64,000 nt of DNA from Micropterix aruncella (GCA_944548615.1 OX155967.1:23145997-23209996), one strand, 5' to 3'; counted from the stretch's first letter, positions 47,875 to 58,440 are shown. A program made the numbers and translations. The notes: generated from the letters alone by a model not told the origin.

Positions 47875-48252
47875 TTAACATAAAAAGAAAAAATTAACAC
47901 ACATTTTGATATTTTGAAAAATTAAAAATAAATTTCTTAAGAGTAGCATCTCGCGATGAGCATCTGAAAGTTCGGGCTCAGGAAGAATATTTACAATGTC
48001 GCGTTGGCTTATGGTGCAGACATCCTCCACATCGGGGTAAATAAAGAAGTTTCCGCACTTCCTCAAAAAATTTACAAGTATTTCTTCAGGCCCGCTGATA
48101 TCTAAAATCAGGCCAACGTAATGGTATGGTCTTTTAGCGTCTGCCAAGAAATTGGCAATGACGAAATCCGCTATTTTAGGCTCTCTAATTAATAGCGGAT
48201 CATCCTGATCTTCGTCCGATGTGACTTCTTCATAAGAAGAACTGAAGTTCAT
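47875..48252 (-). pseudogene. Short conserved frame of TE-associated type, function unknown
   Basis: 125 codons: an acidic opening (SSSYEEVTSDEDQDDPLL), then IADFVIANFLADAKRPYHYV, LVNFLRKCGNFFIYPDVEDV and RDIVNILPEPE. I recognise the pattern (DFV.V.F..K....Y.G.I......LV.FLRK....F.FP..ED) from short accessory frames in insect repeats, but cannot name it. An upstream RKRMRKVSTSSEESEA stretch is in another frame, implying a frameshift or splice. It lies between the two Merlin N-terminal repeats. Confidence 0.45.
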
Positions 48253-48309
48253 AGGCCTCCGACTCCTCCGATGATGTGGAGACCTTTCTCATTCGTTTCC
48301 GTGCAACTG

Positions 48310-48610
48310 GAGCGTTGTTCGGTCAGTCCACAACTTGATAAGATATAAAATTTGCCAAATGTTTAATTTTGACGCCTCAAAGAAAGTGTTTTACGCAGTG
48401 ATTTTCTCGATGTGCATTTGATTTTTTTTCTATTCCTTTTATCAATTACGCGATAAGGTCATTTTAGGATGATTACAATATTCATCCGCGCAATATGGAC
48501 CATCATCTGCAGCCGGCAACAACCCCAACGTCCGAGCCATTTCTACAGTGTAAGGCACAAGCCGGTTTTCTAGTTTGGCCAGAGCCCGCAAGGTGTATTC
48601 GTCCATCTTA
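48310..48610 (-). pseudogene. Merlin N-terminal fragment (direct repeat of 47180-47485)
   Basis: About 300 bp nearly identical to the N-terminal part of the Merlin at 47180-47485 (MDEYTLRALAKLENRLVPYT, CADEYCNHPKMTL). Same orientation. With the C-terminal scrap at 46190 it suggests a second Merlin copy whose middle now consists of the first copy and the 47875 frame. Confidence 0.75.
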
Positions 48611-48699
48611 ACACTAAACCTACCGATACTTCATTTATACCTATTTTTATTAAAGCGGGTCAAGTGACCCATCTTTAAAATGTTATATATATATATATA

Positions 48700-49970
48700 T
48701 CTTAATATATATAAATTACGTGTCACGTTGTTTGTCCGCGATGGACTCCTAAACTACTTAACCGATTTGAATCAAATTTGCACACCGTGTGCAGTTTGAT
48801 CCAACTTGAAAGATAGGATAGCTTACATCTTAATTTATAGTCGCAATATTATTTTATTGCAAATTATTTTATTCACAATTATCTGTTAGCTCCAAACGAT
48901 GTTAACAGATGGCGATAACCGTTGACTGGATTGAGTAAGTAATCAATAGGTGGCGCTGCTATGTTAAACCTACAAACGTGTCATATCTTATCTTCTTAAT
49001 ATATATAAATTACGTGTCACGTTGTTTGTCCGCGATGGACTCCTAAACTACTTAACCGATTTGAATCAAATTTGCACACCGTGTGCAGTTTGATCCAACT
49101 TGAAAGATAGGATAGCTTACATCTTAATTTATAGTCGCAATATTATTTTATTGCAAATTATTTTATTCACAATTATCTGTTAGCTCCAAACGATGTTAAC
49201 AGATGGCGATAACTGTTGACTGGATTAAGTAAGTAATCAATAGGTGGCGCTGCTATGTTAAACCATTGATTTTATATTACACTATAAAATCAATGGTTAA
49301 ACCTACAAACGTGTCATATCTTAATAGGTATATATAAATTACGTGTCACGTTGTTTGTCCGCGATGGACTCCTAAACTACTAAACCGATTTGAATCAAAT
49401 TTGCACACCGTGTGCAGTTTGATCCAACTTGAAAGATAAGATAGCTTACATCTTAAATTTGCACACCGTGAGCGGTTTGATCCAACTTGAAAAATAGGAT
49501 AGCGAACATCTTAATTTATAGTCGCAATATTGTTTTATTGCAAATTATTTGTCTATTATTTGACATTCAAAATTATCTGTTAGCTCCAAACGATGTTAAC
49601 AGATGGCGATATCTGTTGACTGGATTGAGTAAGTAATCAATAGGTGGCGCTGCTATGTTAAACCTACAAACGTGTCATATCTTAATATATATAAATTACG
49701 TGTACCGTTGTTTGTCCGCGATGGACTCCTAAACTACTTAACCGATTTGAATCAAATTTGCACAGTTTGATCCAACTTGAAAGATAGGATAGCTTACATC
49801 TTAATTTATAGTCGCAATATTATTTTATTGCAAATTATTTGTCTATTATTTGACATTCACAATTATCTGTTAGCTCCAAACGATGTTAACAGATGGCGAT
49901 ATCTGTTGACTGGATTGAGTAAGTAATCAATAGATGGCGCTGCTATGTTAAACCTACAAACGTGTCATAT
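48700..49970 (+). repeat. Tandem array of Helitron 5' ends, four units
   Basis: Each unit contains TTGTTTGTCCGCGATGGACT, ACCGATTTGAATCAAATTTG, GTGTGCAGTTTGATCCAAC and TAGGTGGCGCTGCTATGTTA. Units 2 and 3 carry small extra insertions: a hairpin near 49264-49300 and an internal partial duplication near 49450-49515. Unit 4 runs directly into helicase coding sequence at about 49971. Confidence 0.92.
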
Positions 49971-50970
49971 AATCTTGGACGCACCAGGTGGAACCGGTAA
50001 GACATTTTTAATATCTTTGATTCTTGCCAAAATACGGTCGCAACAGAAAATCGCATTGGTAGTTGTATCGTCAGACAGACCTTACCGGTTATAGGTACCT
50101 CGCTCTACTTTCGCGGAAGAGATTAATGCATGTTTGAAACAATCATTCTCATGGCGAAGTGTTGAAACACTTCGATTGACCATAAACATGCGCGTATGAT
50201 TAAAAAATGATCTATCAGCACAGATATTTTCCTAGATATTGGGAACGGTAAAATAGAACTGCAACCAAATACGCAATGCATTAAACTGCCAGACAATTTG
50301 TGCACTGTTTTTCAGGAAAAAATGAATTCATTCAGTGTTTTTTTTCGTATATACAGAATAATTACTTGAATCATAACTGGCTCAGTCATCGGGCGATTTT
50401 AGCAGCCAAAAATGTTGATGTTGACGAAATTAACTTCCATATACAACAGTTGTTACCAGATACAGCTGTTGTTGATGAAAATAAAAGTGTAAATTTTCCA
50501 ATTGAATTTTTATATTCACTAGATATGCCTGGAATGCCACCACATAATCTACGATAAAGATTGACTCCACTATTATTCTCCTACGTAATTTGAATCCACC
50601 TCAATTATGCAACGGTACGCGTTTGGTCATCAAAAAGATCACCGGAAATATTCTTGAAGTAACCATTAACTGGGAAGTTTAAAAAAAAGTGGTCCTGTTG
50701 AAACGTATTCCAATAAATAATAATACCGTCAGATTCTACCATACTCTTCAGAAGGCTACAGTTTCTAATTCGTTTAGCTTTTGAATTCGTCTATAAATAA
50801 GTCTCAAGGCCAAACAATGTCCATTTGTGGTTTAGATTTGGAAAATCCATGTTTTTCTCATGGGCAAATATATGTTGCATATTCACATGTAGGGAAACCG
50901 TCATATCTATTTGTGTTAGCTAAAGACAGGTTAACCAAAAATATTGTGCACCGATTAGTGCTAAATTAAA
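49971..50970 (+). pseudogene. Helitron Pif1-like helicase, degenerate
   Basis: ILDAPGGTGKTFLISLILAK (Walker A, 49971-50030), SFSWRSVETLRLTINMRV after frameshifts (about 50140), IKLPDNLCTVF, LAAKNVDVDEINFHIQQLLP and DSTIILLRNLNPPQLCNGTR near 50560-50620, and finally SSINKSQGQTMSICGLDLE and FSHGQIYVAYSHVG with a stop at 50967. Many frameshifts; no Rep domain. This is the C-terminal half of the RepHel protein. Confidence 0.85.
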
Positions 50971-51638
50971 TTGAAATTAAAAGTATTTATAATTCAAAAT
51001 AATAAATATTATTGTTAAAGATTTAAGACTATCTGCCCTACCTACCTCATTCATAAGTTTAAGTGTCACACGTTATTTACTAACAACTTTGTAATATACT
51101 CATTTGTTACAAACGTGAATAAAAATAATAATACATTTTTAAATTAATTCTTTTGTATTGATTTTTGCTTAATATTTTAATCAATCGTGTTCAAAGTCCT
51201 TCCCCCTCAAATCCCAATCCAGTGGATTTTTATACCAGCAATAACGTTTCCGTCTTCGTTCGTAAATAATTATTTCATTGTATTAAGGGGTTACGGCAGT
51301 AGAAAATCTGTCATGGAGGTCGCCATATTTTTTTACAAATGGCATCTATGTAAAAAAGCATGGTGGTCCCCATGAATGATGTTCTCCTACCGTTCCTCTT
51401 AAATAGTTTACTACAATGTAATATAACAAAAAAGCCACAGCAACGCGTGGCCGGGTCTGCTAGTATATATATATATATATATTTCCGTCGTTCCGTCGTT
51501 GATTAAACACCACAATTTCTGGTTTTCGTCTTTTATTTAAAATAACTTCGATACAACAAAAATGCGACGCGTCTCGTCGGCTTTCGTCTTTCGCTATCGA
51601 CTGACAGCTACTTCTTCTTCTTCTCTTCTTTTGTATTT

Positions 51639-52667
51639 TTAGGCTTCGGCATTTCCCACAGTTCGGCCTTCCTGCTCTTCATCCGTCTCGGATGACCTGT
51701 CATGGTTCTGCCATGGTTTCATGAAGTCTGTTGATGTTGTTGACCTCGGCCCATCCGTCATTCCAATCTTCTTCACGCCGTATTTGTCCTTGTCCCGACA
51801 TTTCCAAACTCTATATGTTTGAAAAGGTAAATCTTCTTTGTCGATCGGGCTTAGAAATCGTTCACGCTTTCCTCTCTTCCTGTCAGCTGGTATGCACGAA
51901 ATGCAGTTCTGAATACACAGCTTGATTTTTTCTTTTAACAGTTTACGTCTGATCCAGAATTCTCGCAAAAATAAGTTTTCCGTCTTCTTAATACCAAAAT
52001 GTCCATTGTCGTGACATTTCTTGACTAATTCCGTCTGCATCTTTTTCGGTATCACCAATAATTTTCTGCCTTCTATTTCTTTCATTAGTACTCCATTTTC
52101 CATTTGGTAGTCATCAAATGGTCCACTTTGTTCTAATAAATTTATCGTGGTTTTCAACTCGTGATCATTCTTCTGTGCTTGTTTTAGTCTTTCTATAACG
52201 CCATCTTCAATCTTTTCGCCGGGTGATAGTCTTCGAGGATGTTGATAAACAGGAGCCTCATCAGCGAGTATTATCTTCATCTTAATATTAGTACTCTTGG
52301 TCAGATTAGGTTTATAATTTTGAACCATCTTCTCAACTTGTTTCTTCATCGGCAAGATTCCCACGTCGATATCGTCAGTCTCAATTTCACCAAATCCAAC
52401 AAATAATTCTTCCTCCTTTCTCTCCGTAATTTTCATCTGTCCGTCTTCGGAGTCATCATCAGTATCCACGTGATATGTCCGCTTGACATTTCTTTCTTCG
52501 TTTCTTTTGTCATCATAGTTTCCAGATTTTTCTGTTTTGTTAGGGCACTTCGATGACAAATGTCCGAACTCGTTACACGCAAAGCATTTGGTTCCCTTGT
52601 CGCGAAACCTGCATGTCTTCGAAGCATGTCCTAGATTTCCGCAGTTAAAGCATCTCATTTTTTTCAA
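51639..52667 (-). CDS. Zinc-knuckle plus residual pol frame with in-frame domain losses
   Basis: Begins MRCFNCGNLGHASKTC and CFACNEFGHLSSKC (two CCHC knuckles). The gypsy order is then traceable but gapped: a protease-to-RT linker (NYKPNLTKSTNIKMKI), the first RT residues (EAPVYQHPRRLSPGEK), then directly the pre-integrase region (ERLKQAQKND, LVKKCHDNGHFGIKKTENLF, CIQNCISC), KEDLPFQTY, and then the pol C-terminus (KYGVKKIG, GPRSTTSTDFMKPW). Protease, most of RT, RNase H and the integrase core are missing, yet the 342-codon frame stays open. It cannot supply enzymes itself. Confidence 0.8.
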   Translation of the reverse strand: MKKMRCFNCGNLGHASKTCRFRDKGTKCFACNEFGHLSSKCPNKTEKSGNYDDKRNEERNVKRTYHVDTDDDSEDGQMKITERKEEELFVGFGEIETDDIDVGILPMKKQVEKMVQNYKPNLTKSTNIKMKIILADEAPVYQHPRRLSPGEKIEDGVIERLKQAQKNDHELKTTINLLEQSGPFDDYQMENGVLMKEIEGRKLLVIPKKMQTELVKKCHDNGHFGIKKTENLFLREFWIRRKLLKEKIKLCIQNCISCIPADRKRGKRERFLSPIDKEDLPFQTYRVWKCRDKDKYGVKKIGMTDGPRSTTSTDFMKPWQNHDRSSETDEEQEGRTVGNAEA

Positions 52668-53334
52668 ATCCTGTATTTGATTCTGTATATTTCGGTTTCA
52701 TCACCTCTTCATTGATAACGCTCTTTTCATCCTTAGATTTTATTTTCGCATAAATTATCAGCTTCTCTTTAAAGTCGGTAATGTTTTTCGCTTCGTAGAG
52801 TATTGTTTTATTAACCTCCTGATCTGGTATACCGTCAATAATGTATTCCATCACAGACTTTTCGTCGATTTCACCTTCATTTGCTAATTCGCGCATGCGA
52901 TAAAAGTACTGGATGTAAGTCTCATCTCTTCTCTTCTTGGTCGTCATCATCTTCTTATGCATGGCAGCAGCGCTAGCTCTCGGTGCATATTCATCGGTTA
53001 ATTTTTTCTTGACGTCTTCCCAAGTTTTGGCGCTTCCCTCAGCTCGTAGGAACAATTGAGCGGTTCCTCGGATAAGTCTCTTTGAATAAATCAATTTTTG
53101 CACTTCGTTCCACTCAGCGGTAGAGGCCAAATCTTCAAATTCGTCTATCCATCCTCTGACGGATATATTGTCGTCGGCTGTGAAAGGTTTGATAGAATCT
53201 TCCACATCTTTAAAAGTTATGTTCGACATCTTTTGTGTACGCTCACTTTTAAGCATAGCAATCTCTTTTCTTAATTCTTCCACTCTTTCGGCATCCTCAA
53301 AATCAGAATTATTCTTATTTAGTCTTTTCGGCAT
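52645..53334 (-). CDS. Gag of gypsy-like element (capsid part)
   Basis: ATG at 53334, 229 codons. It starts with a coiled-coil-like VEELRKEIAMLKSERTQ, then a retrotransposon gag core (VRGWIDEFEDLASTAEW, LIRGTAQLFLRAEGSAKTW, LTDEYAPR, ETYIQYFYRMRELA). The frame ends at TAA two codons after an A7 run, while the zinc-knuckle part continues in another frame. If the run had six As the two would be one protein. This is either a one-base insertion or a +1 shift site. Confidence 0.85.
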   Translation of the reverse strand: MPKRLNKNNSDFEDAERVEELRKEIAMLKSERTQKMSNITFKDVEDSIKPFTADDNISVRGWIDEFEDLASTAEWNEVQKLIYSKRLIRGTAQLFLRAEGSAKTWEDVKKKLTDEYAPRASAAAMHKKMMTTKKRRDETYIQYFYRMRELANEGEIDEKSVMEYIIDGIPDQEVNKTILYEAKNITDFKEKLIIYAKIKSKDEKSVINEEVMKPKYTESNTGFEKNEML

Positions 53335-53760
53335 GATGCAACGTCAGAACACCACTAGGTTTTAAGTTCCTAGGCGCCCGTTCATGCGTAATTCCTAGGC
53401 GCCGTAAATATATTCGAGTCGACTTCCCGATCTGTCAAAGTCGGAGTACGTGTCCAACTCTACAGTTGAAGTCGTATTGGCATTAAAATGATGTCGCCCA
53501 ACTCTATAGCAGATATTGTTCACTTTTTTCGAGTTTTTCGGCTTTTTAGCGAATTTCACAGCAAATCTACTAGTTTATCACTCAAATCAATGATTTTCAG
53601 CAGGCGCACAATCAGTTTTTCGTTAGTGTCGTCGTTTTCGTAAATTTTCGTCGTGTCAAAACAGCAATGGCGGAAACGGCGTCGCGTCGTCGTATTTTTC
53701 GATCTGGATAACTGCTGTTCCCGTCGTTGCTCCTCAAATCGCGGTCGAGCCCCCAAATTG
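53335..53760 (-). other. 5' leader of the gypsy-like element
   Basis: Lies between the primer-site-like motif (about 53740-53760) and the gag ATG. Non-coding; probably contains the packaging region. No recognisable signals beyond the primer site. Confidence 0.5.
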
Positions 53761-53851
53761 TGGGGTTCCGTCGTTGATTAAACACCACAATTTCTGGTTT
53801 TCGTCTTTTATTTAAAATAACTTCGATACAACAAAAATGCGACGCGTCTCG

Positions 53852-53857
53852 TATATA

Positions 53858-53934
<77 letters not shown>
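53852..53934. repeat. (TA)n array
   Basis: About 80 bp of TA with one G. It truncates the upstream LTR of the gypsy-like element at CGAGACGCG. Confidence 0.95.
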
Positions 53935-53937
<3 letters not shown>

Positions 53938-54028
53938 TGTGTAGCGAAAGTATGTAGCATAATTTAGTATTTGAATAAAACAATTTTTTTCAAGTAACGA
54001 TTCAAAAATGTTTATTAATTAAATTTAA

Positions 54029-56685
54029 CACGTTAAGCGCCATGGGGGTCACCGGTGACCTATATACTTCAAGACGCCGTGGGGGGTACTGGTGACCTCA
54101 AGTCAGACCTACATTCAAGACAGTCTCCTACGCCGTAGGGCACAGTTACTTTTAATTTAATACGTTAGGGTGACCGGCACGGCGCTCTAGAGAGACGAAA
54201 CCAAGTGGGACCTAGATAACCAGTAATTTGATGAAATTAGTATGAAAACGAAAACATTTTTCAATAGTTTTATTTGTTTGACAAGTCTTTTCACTAAAAA
54301 TAATTAACCTAATCGAAATATTGACAAACCATTTATAGAAATAAAAGTTTTTTCAAAGGTAATTTTTGCTCAAATTTTCCAAAAAAAAAAAACATAAAAA
54401 AGAAGAAAACGTATCATATCAAAAAGTAATCATAAACCTTAGTTTTGACGACATCAGAGCTCTAAACAATAGAAATAGAAAAATTAACAATGTTGACGCA
54501 AAACTTTAGAAATCACTACGATTGTAAGTAGTCAGATTTTTATCAATCGATGTTCCTTATTGAAGCACAGTAGGCAATAGTGCGGTTGGCCTTCACATTG
54601 CAAGCAACAGGTAGGCACTTTTCTTGTCTTATTTTTCGCATCTTTTCTTGACATTATCTCTACATTTCTCTTGTAACAGGAAACACAGAATCTTCTTGTT
54701 TGTCTTACAGGCCCCGTCTTTTTAAATAATTCATGTTTACGCCTTTTCGGACGTATTTCATTTGGCAAGTTAGCTGTTTCAGATCTTACCGAACAAGTAA
54801 GATACCGAACTAGTTGTTTTCTATACTCCACTATTGAAACTTGTTTCTTTGTAGTTTCCTTATACATTATCATCGCATTGACTACTGCAGTATTCAGAAT
54901 CAATTCTATGGCCAATTTCTTGTACCATTTCACAGTCTTCCTTAGAGGGGTCGAATAAGCTGTCATTTGGTCACTCATGTCTACCGAAGCTTTACATCTG
55001 TTATAATCTAAAACCATTGTTGGTTTTCGGACATTTTTACCTTTCACATTTACACGAGTAAATGTGTCCGTGTGCTTTGTCGACAGCATTAGAACGTCTC
55101 TTTTATCTTTCCATTTTAGTACTGTGATTCCATCTTCGTTCTCTTGTGCTACGAAATCTCCTCGTTGTAGTTGAGTTTCTATAACTTTTTTAGGCAAGTG
55201 TCGTCTGTTTTTTCTTACGGTCCCCAAAAAATGTGTCTCGTTCTTAAGCAATTCATACGCCAGTTCTAAACTGGTATACCAGTTGTCAGTGGCAATCGTA
55301 TGGCCTTTGTTTAATAGTTCGTTACACAGAGATAATACAATCTTAGTTGGGCTATTATTGACAGTATCAAAATTTTTCCCGCAGTATATCTGCATTTTTA
55401 TAGTATAACCAGGATTTGTACAAACTTTAAACAGCTTTATACCGTATTTGTGTCTTTTCGACTTGTTATACTGTCGAAAAGCGAGTCGCCCCCTGAAAGG
55501 AATCATGCTCTCGTCAACACAAAGCTGTTCTTTGGGTGAATAGTAGGCCTTGAATTTTGTATTTAACAAGTTTATGAGATACCTAATTTTAGCGATGCGA
55601 TCGGACGGATTAATGTTATCATTGTCGGCGAAATGTAAGTACTGTAAAAGTATTTCAAATCTGTTTCTAGTCATCACTGTTCGAGGAAATGTTTGACGCA
55701 TCACGTCATCTGTACTCCAGTAATCACTGATTGAAGGCAGTTTTACTAGGCCCATGAATAAAATTAATCCGAAAAAACGTTTTATTTCATCTTTATCGGT
55801 TGGTTGCCATAAATGTGAGCGTGAACATGGTTTAAAATTTTTATCTTCAAGGCTCTGGGTAGCAAAGAGATTAGTCTCTTCGGCTATTACTTCAAACAAA
55901 TCGCCAACTAACAAAGCGTAAAAGTCCTCCGGATTCGCTTGCCTGAAGTCTGTTGAACAAGGAAACTTCATACCTGTCGGCTCAGTAAATGGTATTACCC
56001 TAGCCGTGCGTCCACTACAATTCCTCCACTTTGAGTAGTTGTTTGACGTAGAAGGTATATTATCGGTGACAAAATTTTCTACTGAGTCATTTTCACTTTC
56101 CGACTCGATAACCATACGCTTCCTTTTCTTTGGTATATGCAAATCTTGAGATTCCTCATCACTACTGGGTTCCCTGAATGAAACTTGAAGTGCGTCGGCT
56201 TCTAAAGTCGCGATCTCTTGCAAATCCGATTGCGTAAATTCAAAGTCTGCTAAATCCAATTGAAACTCACAAAAATCACCTTTGTCATTACAAGGTACTG
56301 TATTGTTTTCCATCGTAATCTATTACCGAACTAATAGCGCTAAAAACACACCGCTAATAATGCCGCAACAGCGCACATAAAAGAATCAAAAACACGACCT
56401 CTCTATGCAAGCGCCGTCGGCAGACTAGAGCACGCGCCACGCGGTCTCGCGCGCGCGTGGCCGGCGGCGCGGGCGGCGCGGCGCACGCTAACGGAAATTC
56501 CCATTTCTGCTACAGAGCGCCGTGGGGGTCTCCAGTGCCCGCAGGTAGTTTTTATAAAATAACTCAAAAACTATATATTTTATTTTGATGAGAATTGTTT
56601 TCCATATATATTTCATCATGATTAACAAATGGAAAGTAAAAAGTTTTTGGAGTAAAATGACAATTTTCACTCGGCGTTTAACGTG
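54029..56685 (-). mobile_element. Second complete piggyBac-type transposon
   Basis: 2,657 bp between TTAA 54025-54028 and 56686-56689. Termini are CACGTTAAGCGCC and, as complement, CACGTTAAACGCC (12/13). A motif GCGCCATGGGGGTCACCGG occurs near the left end, with a second copy at about 54074, and in the same orientation near the right end (56518-56545), as subterminal repeats. One transposase gene on the minus strand, intact. Unrelated in sequence to the piggyBac at 1159-3786 beyond the family motifs. Confidence 0.95.
54532..56313 (-). CDS. piggyBac transposase (second family), intact
   Basis: ATG at 56313; 593 codons, no intron needed. Acidic N-terminus, then the DDE_Tnp_1_7 core: D267 (CVDESMIPFRG), D343 (ATDNWYTSLELA), D445 and D448 (SVDMSDQM), the expected DDD spacing. 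The C-terminal cysteine-rich domain (CVSCYKRN, CCLQCEGQ, CLLCFNKEH) is of the RING-like zinc type that binds transposon ends. Length is normal and no lesion is visible, so it is a candidate active transposase. Transposition is at TTAA and usually precise. Confidence 0.95.
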   Translation of the reverse strand: MENNTVPCNDKGDFCEFQLDLADFEFTQSDLQEIATLEADALQVSFREPSSDEESQDLHIPKKRKRMVIESESENDSVENFVTDNIPSTSNNYSKWRNCSGRTARVIPFTEPTGMKFPCSTDFRQANPEDFYALLVGDLFEVIAEETNLFATQSLEDKNFKPCSRSHLWQPTDKDEIKRFFGLILFMGLVKLPSISDYWSTDDVMRQTFPRTVMTRNRFEILLQYLHFADNDNINPSDRIAKIRYLINLLNTKFKAYYSPKEQLCVDESMIPFRGRLAFRQYNKSKRHKYGIKLFKVCTNPGYTIKMQIYCGKNFDTVNNSPTKIVLSLCNELLNKGHTIATDNWYTSLELAYELLKNETHFLGTVRKNRRHLPKKVIETQLQRGDFVAQENEDGITVLKWKDKRDVLMLSTKHTDTFTRVNVKGKNVRKPTMVLDYNRCKASVDMSDQMTAYSTPLRKTVKWYKKLAIELILNTAVVNAMIMYKETTKKQVSIVEYRKQLVRYLTCSVRSETANLPNEIRPKRRKHELFKKTGPVRQTRRFCVSCYKRNVEIMSRKDAKNKTRKVPTCCLQCEGQPHYCLLCFNKEHRLIKI

Positions 56686-56772
56686 TTAAAAACAGAAAAA
56701 AAAAATAAAAAAAAAATTAATATTCTTCAACTGAATTCTAAATTTAGAAAATACATAAATAACATGCTAACT

Positions 56773-57045
56773 TTATTCATGTTCACCGCATATTTTGCAA
56801 ATTATTGGGTTTTCGAAGGCACATTTTCCACATATGTATTTGTTGCATTTGAAACAGATTTTGTTAGTTTTGTTTTCTTTGCAAAATCCTATTTGGCACC
56901 TTTTTCGCATTTGAATACAAGAATCCGAACGTGAATTTGTTGACGTCTTCTGCATAATTTCTTTTTCTTCCTGTTGCTCATGTCGAAAATCTTCGGCAAG
57001 TTCTTCAGCTAATTGGAATAAAAATTGTTGTCTAGAAATGTTTTC
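56773..57045 (-). pseudogene. C-terminal scrap of another piggyBac-like transposase
   Basis: The minus strand reads QFLFQLAEELAEDFRHEQQ then KRCQIGFCKENKTNKICFKC and CGKCAFENP before a stop at 56773. FLxxLAEEL followed by a cysteine-rich CxxC..C..C module is the end of PGBD-type transposases. The catalytic part is absent. It lies just outside the complete piggyBac. Confidence 0.6.
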
Positions 57046-57119
57046 GCCGGTTGTTTCTCTGTTTTTTTTTTTTTTGTTTGATACTGTTGACCTTGCAAGT
57101 TACAAACAAGGTTTGAATA

Positions 57120-58440
57120 TAAATAAAATACAAACGGAGCTGCCATGGAATTCACTGACCAAAAATCGGGCCCATCATATATAATTATTACACTTCTGGG
57201 AGGTGAAGGGTGGATTCCGGACTTACGACCGGCGGTGGTAGGTTTAGGACAGCTGTCTTGCCACATGTGAGCGTGCACCTTACCACCCATTCACTCCCCC
57301 TTCAAAGCCATAGAATATGAGATGCAGAAATCGCGGTTTTAGATAATTTTTCTAGAAAGGAGTTGATTATTTTCCTGGAGAGACCAAGATTTTTAAAAAG
57401 GTGAAACAAAGATTTAGCTGGCAGGCCACGAGCGCCTACTTCCACCGCGTGAAGGTGAACAGTGAAGCCGTTCCGGGTGACGGCATTTGCGAGGTCATGG
57501 TATTTATTTAATTTGTACTCGTGGTCTTTTGGGATATTTGATTCCCATGGAACAGTTAACTCTACGATAAGGACCATCTTCCGAGATAGAGAGTAAAGAG
57601 TTATATCTGGACGCAGGGCTGTGCATCCCAGACATTCAGGGAATTTATACTGCTTAGAGACCGAATCGACCTCCATAATCCAATCTGAAGCTTTCTCGAT
57701 TATTGAGAAAGGTTTTGCAGTGAGATGTTTTTTGCCTTTAGAGCCAACCCGCACAAACTGTATTGGGGGTTTGGAGGATACTGTCAAACCCTTGTTGGCA
57801 CGAGCCACTGAGAGGCTAACAGCCGTATTCACAGTCGATACTTAAGTACACCTTAAGGGAACACTAACTCGAGTGACACTTAAGTACCACCCTCAAAATT
57901 GCTATTCATAGTCGTTACTTAAGGGCTCCCTTCAGTGAGTATGCACTTAAGGGACCCTCAAGTAATTGGATTCAGTTCTAATTCGAAACTAATACATTCC
58001 TATTACTCGGTCTATAGAGTTTTCGTTGTCTTTGAACAAAATGATTGTGCTCTATGGTTGAAAAAAACCCGTCGGTGCATCAGCTGTTGTCACTGACGTT
58101 TGCTCGACGTCGGAGTATTTTTCTTGTCGGTTTCTTGATCGATGTCCTCGATGCGCTCTTTCGTCTTTTTCGTTTTACCTTTTGCTAGTTCGCTTCCTTT
58201 TGCGCCGAATTTCGATGCAGAATTTCTTTACCTAGGAATTAATAAAAAATATGTGCAAGGGGTGTTGCTACAAAGGGGACATGAACTATCCTCGGCATAG
58301 CTCCAACGAGCGAGGTTACTGGGGTCTGGATGTGTATGCTGAAAGGATTTTAAATAAAATGTCAGCATCTCTGGCGTCCAGTCTTACAACATTACTTTCC
58401 AGTGCATTGGAGGAGGAATGCAAAAGTCTCCAATTGTTGT
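57120..58440 (-). pseudogene. R2-type (RLE) LINE fragment with a foreign insertion
   Basis: 3' UTR at 57130-57300, endonuclease domain up to about 57820 (WIMEVDSVSKQYKFPECLG, VLIVELTVPWES), then about 430 bp of unrelated DNA (57820-58252), then LINE again (58254-58435, the cysteine/histidine-region DNA). Roughly 105 bp of LINE are missing at the insertion. The inserted DNA has ATTCACAGTCGATACTTAAG and ATTCATAGTCGTTACTTAAG as direct repeats and no clear terminal repeats. Confidence 0.85.

Larger units (their letters stand above)
48700..51463 (+). mobile_element. Helitron with four tandem 5' segments
   Basis: Starts TCTTAATATATATAAATTAC at 48700. The 290-360 bp 5' segment is repeated in tandem from 48700, 48994, 49319 and 49680. 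It is followed by degenerate helicase and ends with GCAACGCGTGGCCGGGTCTG..CTAG at 51443-51463. The TC start, the GC-rich 3' element and the CTAG end are Helitron hallmarks; there is no target duplication, as expected. The Rep nuclease part is missing. Confidence 0.8.
51480..53851 (-). mobile_element. Domain-deleted Ty3/gypsy-like LTR element
   Basis: Related LTR segments lie at 51483-51608 and 53761-53851 (shared TTGATTAAACACCACAATTT and ATGCGACGCGTCTCG). On the minus strand the internal region begins just after ..GGAACCCCACA with TTTGGGGGCTCGACCGCGAT, which resembles a tRNA-Pro primer site. A purine tract (GAAGAGAAGAAGAAGAAG) precedes the 3' LTR at about 51610. (TA)n DNA borders both sides. 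Coding capacity is reduced to gag and an internally deleted pol. Confidence 0.82.
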
